Positions 1 to 4,725 of a stretch of 6,453 nt of DNA are shown here, one piece after another (positions within the stretch are counted from its first letter, which is position 1; the number at the start of each line of letters is the position of its first letter). The translations under genes were made by a program, and so were the position numbers. Below the pieces are notes generated by a model. That model was not told the origin of the DNA. It did not search any database and saw nothing but the letters and a program-made list of their open reading frames with translations. This DNA comes from an uncultured Bacteroidales bacterium. GTDB lineage: Bacteria > Bacteroidota > Bacteroidia > Bacteroidales > Paludibacteraceae. The stretch is taken from NCBI GenBank assembly GCA_900556095.1, contig USNU01000086.1:1-6453 (forward strand), read 5' to 3'.

Positions 1-864
1 AACCACCTTGATGATATCGATGTTCTTCCACTCGTTGAAACCGCCGATATTATATGTTTCGGCGATGTTACCGCGGTGGAAAATGAGGTCGATAGCGCGT
101 GCGTGGTCCTCTACATAGAGCCAGTCGCGTACGTTCTCTCCTTTACCATATACGGGAAGGGGTTTGCGATGGCGTATATTATTGATAAAGAGGGGAATGA
201 GTTTCTCAGGGAATTGGTAGGGACCGTAGTTATTCGAGCAGTTGGTGACGATAGTGGGCATACCGTATGTATCGTGGAAAGCGCGCACAAAATGGTCGGA
301 GGAGGCTTTGGAGGCAGAATAGGGTGAATGGGGGTTGTAATGGGTGGTTTCTGTGAAGAAATCTTCGCCATAGGTAGCATGGTCGATAGCGGATGCTTTG
401 GTAGTGAACGGAGAAGGTAGTCCCTCCGGGTGTGTGATGGCGAGTGCGCCATAAACCTCGTCGGTAGAGATATGGTAGAAGCGTTTACCGTCGTATTTCT
501 CGGGTAGAGAGTCCCAATAGAGTTTGGCAGCCTGTAGCATAGATAGCGTACCGAGGACGTTGGTTCGTGCAAAGGTGAAAGGGTCGCGAATAGAACGATC
601 GACGTGGCTCTCTGCTGCGAGATGGATGATACCCGTTACGTGTTCCTGCTGCATAAGTGCGTAGATGGTGTCGAAATCGCAGATGTCGGCTTTGACAAAG
701 CGATAATTGGGTTTGTCCTCGATATCGCGAAGATTAGCCAAGTTGCCGGCATAAGTGAGTTTGTCCACATTGATGATGCGGTAGTCGGGGTACTTGTTTA
801 CGAAGAGACGTACGACGTGCCTGCCGATAAACCCTGCGCCACCGGTGATGATAATGGATTTCAT
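1..864 (-). CDS. rfbB: dTDP-glucose 4,6-dehydratase RfbB/RmlB (C-terminus missing at window edge)
   Basis: Cytoplasmic NAD-dependent short-chain dehydrogenase/reductase that converts dTDP-glucose to dTDP-4-keto-6-deoxyglucose, the second step of dTDP-L-rhamnose synthesis for O-antigen or other surface glycans. My translation gives 288 residues in frame to position 1; the family is usually about 350-390, so roughly the last quarter lies outside the window. Visible motifs: Rossmann TGGAGFIG at residues 7-14, DKLTYAGN at 34-41, HLAAESHVDRS at 81-91, the catalytic triplet T134-D135-E136 in HISTDEVYG, and the YxxxK pair Y182/K186 in SPYSASK. NCSNNYGPYQFPEKLIP (208-224) and GENVRDWLYV (242-251) are hallmark RmlB segments. 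The TDE-to-Y spacing is about 14 residues longer than in the enterobacterial enzyme, a loop I associate with Bacteroidetes homologues. The ATG follows the CotH stop after one base, with only a weak GGAAA purine run upstream, so translation is probably coupled. rfbA, rfbC or rfbD may follow beyond the window, but this cannot be seen. Confidence 0.97.
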   Translation of the reverse strand, partial: MKSIIITGGAGFIGRHVVRLFVNKYPDYRIINVDKLTYAGNLANLRDIEDKPNYRFVKADICDFDTIYALMQQEHVTGIIHLAAESHVDRSIRDPFTFARTNVLGTLSMLQAAKLYWDSLPEKYDGKRFYHISTDEVYGALAITHPEGLPSPFTTKASAIDHATYGEDFFTETTHYNPHSPYSASKASSDHFVRAFHDTYGMPTIVTNCSNNYGPYQFPEKLIPLFINNIRHRKPLPVYGKGENVRDWLYVEDHARAIDLIFHRGNIAETYNIGGFNEWKNIDIIKVV

Positions 865-865
865 A

Positions 866-2350
866 TTATTTCCAATGTATAGAGTTAATCTTTGTTTCAA
901 AGAAGTTTGTTTCTGCGCTCTGCCCGTCTCCTACTGCGCCTGTGAGCAGGCGATATTTAGGATAGTTGCTCCAGGAGGCAGGTGCGTCGGAGATATGCGT
1001 TTCTTCTCCGGTGTCGTTATCCACGAAGGGAGCGATCATCGTCTGCCACTGGCGGATACGTGCCTTGCTTCCTGCGGGGGCAAAAAGGTCGTCGGAAGTT
1101 GCCAATTGGCGGATATAGGCTTTGTATGTATCACGGAACTCGTTGATAGACATCACCTTACGCATCAACATTCTGTCGCCGCCCAGGCTTCCCCAATTCA
1201 ACATATCCTGCGTAGCGGGATTGATACCATTGCTTGTGCCGAGGGTATTATCATAGTCGAAAGGAATGAAATAGAAGCGGTGGTTGGCGTCGAAATAGAA
1301 TAAATAGTTGTTCTGGTTAATCCAATAGTCGTCCCACATACCGACGATGACATTCACGGCATACGCCCGCAGGAACAAATCGACGTCCATGTGCTGCTCG
1401 AGCCATGCTTTGAGCGCTGCACTACCCAACGGCAGCGGCGTCATTCCGTTGATGAAATCCGCCAGTTCCTGCTGTGCCTCAGCGAGTTGCGCTTTGTTGG
1501 TCTTGAGATCATACACGGGGTTAATATTGCCATAATCGTCCGAGATGCCCATCCTCGACTTGTCTGCATTGCTCAAATCAGCGCCCCAAGAGGCTTTCCA
1601 CATATTGCCCGTTTTGTCGGGTATATGCCCCTCTTTCATTCGGTCGTTGAGCCATCCTTTGCGCGGATTCTCAATCATCGCATATACGCCCATATAGACA
1701 GGGCGGGTATCCCCCTGAATATATATAGACAAACGGCAATAGGATGCATAAGGTGCACTCCAGACGCCAAAGCGGTGGAAAAGGTCGTAAGAATAGACTT
1801 CGCGGCAATATGCAGGGTCCTCGTGGAACCACTTAAGTATCAGTCTGTCGCAGCCGAAGAAGCGCTCGCCCGTGGTGTATTCCGTAAACTTCACGCCAAA
1901 ATGGGCATGATGCCATTTTGCTCCGTTGCGGTGTTTTTCGCCATTGCTACCCTCGGGACGGACGCGCGATGTATTTCCGCGCGGGCGGAGGCCTACGCTG
2001 TCGCGGCGAAACTCGTCATTGCCTTTACGGAAGGAAAACGAAGCAGGCACATATAGTCCGTTTTTCTCCCACTTGTCCAAATTGCTCAGGTAGGTGTTCC
2101 AGTCGTGTTCGGTCAATGTGATGGTGATTTCGGGCAGGGCATTGATGTCGAAGAGGTACGACAAGTTGCGCAAGGAGGGATTGGTCGTTGCGGAAGAATC
2201 GGGTATGTTAGGATTATCCGACGGATTGGTGGCAACACTATCTTTTGGATTATTTGTGTCGGGATTAGGAACTACGGGATTAAACGTATTGCAGGCAGCC
2301 AGCCACCCAATAGCCAAGCCGCATAATAATATATGTGTATGTGTTTTCAT
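866..2350 (-). CDS. CotH-kinase-family lipoprotein, substrate unknown
   Basis: 494-residue predicted lipoprotein. Residues 1-20 form a type II signal peptide ending in the lipobox L17-A18-A19-C20. Residues 21-60 are a low-complexity Pro/Asn/Asp/Ser/Thr linker with two similar units (DSVATNPS, DSSATTNPS). The rest matches the CotH kinase fold: LPEITITL near 72-79 opens the domain; GLRPRGNTSR (120-129) corresponds to the R-RGN-S signature; LKWFHEDPAYCREVYSYDLF (172-191) to the block before the nucleotide site; VYMGVYAMIENP (218-229) to the Y-G-Y--E motif; NNYLFYFD (347-354) and IPFDYDNTLG (362-371) to the metal-binding D-D---G motif, with D365 and D367 the likely key acidic residues. Known of the family: Bacillus CotH is an atypical kinase that phosphorylates spore-coat proteins. 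This organism is unlikely to sporulate, so the role here is open. The residues after Cys20 (NTFNP) lack the acidic patch of Bacteroidetes surface-export signals, so a periplasm-facing anchor is more likely (inference). The ATG overlaps the birA stop (ATGA) and the stop lies one base before rfbB. Confidence 0.92.
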   Translation of the reverse strand: MKTHTHILLCGLAIGWLAACNTFNPVVPNPDTNNPKDSVATNPSDNPNIPDSSATTNPSLRNLSYLFDINALPEITITLTEHDWNTYLSNLDKWEKNGLYVPASFSFRKGNDEFRRDSVGLRPRGNTSRVRPEGSNGEKHRNGAKWHHAHFGVKFTEYTTGERFFGCDRLILKWFHEDPAYCREVYSYDLFHRFGVWSAPYASYCRLSIYIQGDTRPVYMGVYAMIENPRKGWLNDRMKEGHIPDKTGNMWKASWGADLSNADKSRMGISDDYGNINPVYDLKTNKAQLAEAQQELADFINGMTPLPLGSAALKAWLEQHMDVDLFLRAYAVNVIVGMWDDYWINQNNYLFYFDANHRFYFIPFDYDNTLGTSNGINPATQDMLNWGSLGGDRMLMRKVMSINEFRDTYKAYIRQLATSDDLFAPAGSKARIRQWQTMIAPFVDNDTGEETHISDAPASWSNYPKYRLLTGAVGDGQSAETNFFETKINSIHWK

Positions 2351-3096
2351 TCTATCACAAATCGTATCTGTTTGAAATGATATGTCCGTGTTTCGCCCTT
2401 TTCGGTCAGCAAGACCAACTCTCCCTGCGGGGTAATTCCCTGAATCTCAGCGCGGAAAGCCCCTTCTGCACTTTGCGCAATAGCAGTAGGGACGAGGCTC
2501 ACCTCACGCTCTACATACGGATACATCCCTCGGCGGCGGTAGAGGTAGGACATATAGGTGTCCTGCAAAGTCTGTAAGGGCACATTCTGCCACCTCTTCA
2601 GAACCGCCAAATACTCCTCCAAGAGGTTTTCCACATCGTATTCTTTGCCCGAAATCTGCTGCATAGAGATAGGATTGGGCGCGGGACTCAAGAACTCTAA
2701 CTGATTCACATTCAGCCCGATACCCACTATCGAATAGGCTATTTTGCTGCCCACAAGGGTATTCTCCACCAATATGCCCGCCAGTTTCTTGTCGCCATAG
2801 TAGATGTCGTTGGGCCATTTGATAGTCAGCCCTTCGGCAGGCAAATACTTCAGGAGCATCTCCACCATTGCCACCGATACCCACATCGTGAGACGGAATT
2901 GCTCCGCCGGGGACACTTCGCAACGCAACAAAGTGGAAAAGAGCAAGTTTTTGCTATCCTCACTTTCCCAACCATTTCCCGCCTGCCCACGTCCTGCCGA
3001 CTGATAATCTGTCCGTATCGTATATAAATGGGGCAGCGTGTCGGTGTATTGCTCACGGAGGAGCGTGGAAGTACTATTTGTTTGCCTGATATACAT
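2347..3096 (-). CDS. birA: Biotin--[acetyl-CoA-carboxylase] ligase, monofunctional BirA
   Basis: Cytoplasmic ligase that activates biotin with ATP to biotinyl-AMP and transfers it to a lysine on biotin carrier domains such as that of acetyl-CoA carboxylase. The protein has 249 residues and begins directly with the catalytic domain (TNSTST at 6-11, equivalent to the usual DSTN stretch), so the N-terminal DNA-binding helix-turn-helix of E. coli BirA is absent and it should not act as a repressor. Motifs: biotinyl-AMP loop GRGQAGNGW at 35-43, KWPND at 93-97, KLAGILVE at 104-111 with K104 matching the catalytic lysine, and GIGLNVN at 125-131. Residues from about 200 to 249 form the small C-terminal SH3-like BPL_C domain. 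The start overlaps the last 23 bases of dacB, and an in-frame stop sits seven codons upstream with no other ATG between, so this start is firm. The stop overlaps the CotH start by four bases. Why a biotin ligase sits among envelope genes is unclear; co-transcription is probably incidental. Confidence 0.96.
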   Translation of the reverse strand: MYIRQTNSTSTLLREQYTDTLPHLYTIRTDYQSAGRGQAGNGWESEDSKNLLFSTLLRCEVSPAEQFRLTMWVSVAMVEMLLKYLPAEGLTIKWPNDIYYGDKKLAGILVENTLVGSKIAYSIVGIGLNVNQLEFLSPAPNPISMQQISGKEYDVENLLEEYLAVLKRWQNVPLQTLQDTYMSYLYRRRGMYPYVEREVSLVPTAIAQSAEGAFRAEIQGITPQGELVLLTEKGETRTYHFKQIRFVIE

Positions 3097-4453
3097 CGAG
3101 CAGGTATTTTTCGATCACGGTTTGTATATTGCGTGCTTTGCCGGGTGCACTATTAATGAGAATAGCGAACACCCATTTCTCTCCATCAGGCATATCGATA
3201 TAGCCTGCGAAATTCTTTGTGCCGGAGATAGTTCCGCTCTTGGCGTGTATTCTGCCCTCCAATTCCGTACCACGGCACAGGCTCTTGAGGGTACCTGTCT
3301 GTCCGCTCACCGGCAAGGACCGGAACCACACATCGGCATATTTGCTATGCGCCATATAACGAAGGAGTTGCACAAACGTGGCAGCACTCACAGCGTCTTG
3401 GGGAGCCAAACCGCAACCGTCTTTGACGAGAGAGGTGCTTACGTCCACCCCTCGTCTTCTCCAGAACTCCAGCAAAAAATCGCACGAGTTGTGAATGGTA
3501 GCGGGCGTGGCATACTGCAATCCGAGATAACGGAATATCGCCTCCGCATATAGGTTGTTACTATTGATATTGGTCTCCACAATCAGTGCGCCCAACGAGT
3601 CGGACTTGTGCGCATAGATGAAATTGCGCGGCGGCAAAAGGGGGTTATAATCCGCCACATAGTGCGCCGGCATCTTCACCTGTATTCCGGCCTGCAACAA
3701 ACATTGCTGCAAATGTTGTGCCAAGAGCAACCCCGGGTTGGGTATGTCTCCTTTCACGCCGAAAATACCTAATTTGCTCGGAATACTCCCCGTCAGGTAT
3801 CGCTCGTTGCTGAACGGCAGTCCGCTCACAAAGGCTCCATCATAGGTTATATTTGTACAGCGTATATGGTTGATAAACTGCAGGTTAGGATACAACGGCT
3901 CTGTACGTGTGACTTCCGCTATCGTCCCTACTGCGCCACTCTTGAGCACGATATTCATTGTGTTCGCCATATAGTTGATGCCGAAGACACCGGGTGCGTA
4001 GTAATTGCCTGCATCTTCGCAAAGCCATGCGGGATTGGTTGCCTCAGCATCGAATGCACTCATATCGGCAATAATACTTCCCTCTATTCGTCGTATGCCC
4101 GCTGCCTGTATGGCACGCACCCAACGTGGCAGAAACGATCGCCGTTTGTCGCCCAACGATGGGTCCCCCTCGCCACGGATATACAAGTCGCCATACAGCA
4201 CGCCCTTCTCTATTTTTCCAGTATATTCCAATGTGGTCGTAAACCGAAAATCCGCGCCTAACGTCTCCAAAGCCGCGCCGGTAGTGAGCAGTTTCATCAC
4301 GGAAGCAGGCGGCACGACATGCTCGGAACGATATTCGTCTATTTTCTCTCCGGTGGTCATATTCTCCACCAAGACGCTCATATTCGCCTTTCCTGTGATA
4401 GGATTTTCCGTCAGCAAGGTAACGGATAACAATATAGAAATTAGTCCAAACAT
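3074..4453 (-). CDS. dacB: D-alanyl-D-alanine carboxypeptidase/endopeptidase, PBP4 type (peptidase S13)
   Basis: Low-molecular-mass class C penicillin-binding protein that removes terminal D-Ala from, and cuts D-Ala-mDAP cross-links in, peptidoglycan in the periplasm. Numbered from ATG 4453 (459 residues), the penicilloyl-serine motifs are S51-V-M-K54 (in PPASVMK), S298-N-N300 (in NINSNN) and K405-S-G-T408 (in HAKSGTISG); further S13 landmarks are LYIRGEGDPSLG near 90-101 and VSGQTGTL near 382-389. Length fits the family. An upstream in-frame TTG at 4468 extends the frame by five codons, but I prefer ATG 4453 because a strong promoter predicts transcription starting at about 4470, just before it. 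The N-terminus is odd: the hydrophobic stretch FGLISILLSVTLL has no Lys or Arg before it and no obvious cleavage site, and it runs almost straight into the catalytic domain, so export is expected from the family rather than shown. First gene of the minus-strand run; its end overlaps birA by 23 bases. Confidence 0.95.
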   Translation of the reverse strand: MFGLISILLSVTLLTENPITGKANMSVLVENMTTGEKIDEYRSEHVVPPASVMKLLTTGAALETLGADFRFTTTLEYTGKIEKGVLYGDLYIRGEGDPSLGDKRRSFLPRWVRAIQAAGIRRIEGSIIADMSAFDAEATNPAWLCEDAGNYYAPGVFGINYMANTMNIVLKSGAVGTIAEVTRTEPLYPNLQFINHIRCTNITYDGAFVSGLPFSNERYLTGSIPSKLGIFGVKGDIPNPGLLLAQHLQQCLLQAGIQVKMPAHYVADYNPLLPPRNFIYAHKSDSLGALIVETNINSNNLYAEAIFRYLGLQYATPATIHNSCDFLLEFWRRRGVDVSTSLVKDGCGLAPQDAVSAATFVQLLRYMAHSKYADVWFRSLPVSGQTGTLKSLCRGTELEGRIHAKSGTISGTKNFAGYIDMPDGEKWVFAILINSAPGKARNIQTVIEKYLLDVYQANK

Positions 4454-4475
4454 ATATAAACAAAACAAAAGCCTG

Positions 4476-4507
4476 CAAAGTTACACAAAATATATGGAAT
4501 ACGCAAC
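4476..4507 (-). promoter_or_regulatory. Bacteroidetes-type promoter for dacB-birA-cotH-rfbB
   Basis: On the minus strand, TAACTTTG (4483-4476) fits the Bacteroidetes -7 consensus TAnnTTTG. GTTG (4507-4504) sits exactly 20 nt upstream and fits the -33 TTTG element with one mismatch. Transcription would start near 4470, leaving a leader of under 20 nt before ATG 4453. I found no second TAnnTTTG motif close to the birA, cotH or rfbB starts, which supports one transcript for the run. Confidence 0.75.
4495..4505. repeat. 11-bp direct repeat, copy 1
   Basis: TGGAATACGCA, identical to a second copy at 4611-4621 in the same orientation, 116 bp apart. This copy lies inside the leftward promoter, covering part of the -33 element and the adjacent spacer, so a protein bound here would be expected to affect dacB transcription. 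The sequence is only weakly symmetric (TGGAA against TTCCA). Chance repetition in AT-rich intergenic DNA is not excluded. Confidence 0.4.
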
Positions 4508-4610
4508 CCCACCCTTTTTTCAGCGCAAGAAACGGCCTTATCACAAATCCTATTCATTACGCGCAAAAGCGGGTGTGTTTTCTATATTTTGCCATCGTTT
4601 TATGCCATTT

Positions 4611-4621
4611 TGGAATACGCA
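4611..4621. repeat. 11-bp direct repeat, copy 2
   Basis: Second exact copy of TGGAATACGCA. It ends 11 bases before the -33 TTTG of the rightward promoter, where an activator or repressor could sit. Taken with copy 1 in the opposing promoter, it is a candidate shared operator for the divergent genes; this rests on sequence identity and position only. Confidence 0.4.
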
Positions 4622-4632
4622 TTTCTTTCCGA

Positions 4633-4664
4633 TTTGCATAATTCACAGAAAAGCAGTAACTTTG
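4633..4664 (+). promoter_or_regulatory. Bacteroidetes-type promoter for the phosphoethanolamine transferase gene
   Basis: TTTG at 4633-4636, then 20 nt, then TAACTTTG at 4657-4664: an exact match to the Bacteroidetes primary-sigma consensus (-33 TTTG, -7 TAnnTTTG). Transcription is predicted to begin around 4668-4671, giving a leader of about 55 nt to the TTG start at 4726. The -7 element is identical to that of the opposing dacB promoter and both use the same spacing. Confidence 0.8.
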
Positions 4665-4672
4665 CACGCTTT

Positions 4673-4695
4673 TTGTCCCGCTCAAAAAGGGACAA
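4673..4695 (+). other. Stem-loop at the predicted 5' end of the rightward mRNA
   Basis: TTGTCCC (4673-4679) and GGGACAA (4689-4695) form a perfect 7-bp stem around the 9-nt loop GCTCAAAAA. It begins within a few bases of the predicted transcription start, so the transcript would carry a hairpin at its 5' end. It is not followed by a T-run on either strand, so it does not look like an intrinsic terminator. A role in mRNA stability or translation control is only a guess. Confidence 0.5.
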
Positions 4696-4725
4696 TTCCG
4701 TTCATATATTAAAATCGTATCCGCT

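Noticed and set aside
1391..2056. 221-codon open frame on the plus strand opposite the CotH gene
   Set aside because: It lies wholly antisense to a gene with strong family motifs, its product resembles nothing I know, and no promoter is visible. It is a by-product of codon bias.
2176..2250. Tandem repeat in the CotH gene linker
   Set aside because: The two DS-AT-NPS units are similar in protein but differ in DNA; this is ordinary low-complexity linker, not a structured repeat.
3038..3553. 171-codon open frame on the plus strand opposite dacB and birA
   Set aside because: Antisense to two well-supported genes; no recognisable domain or start signal.
4454..4468. TTG start at 4468 for DacB
   Set aside because: The predicted transcription start is at about 4470, leaving no leader, and ATG 4453 is in frame just downstream.
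4044..4544. 166-codon minus-strand frame overlapping the dacB start with a hydrophobic N-terminus
   Set aside because: It reads through the dacB promoter and continues in the wrong frame inside dacB with an Arg/Gly-rich, non-protein-like tail. I considered it as a frameshifted signal peptide for dacB, but the promoter lies inside it.
4673..4695. Intrinsic terminator
   Set aside because: The stem is short and no T-run follows on either strand; it lies at the start of a transcript, not the end.
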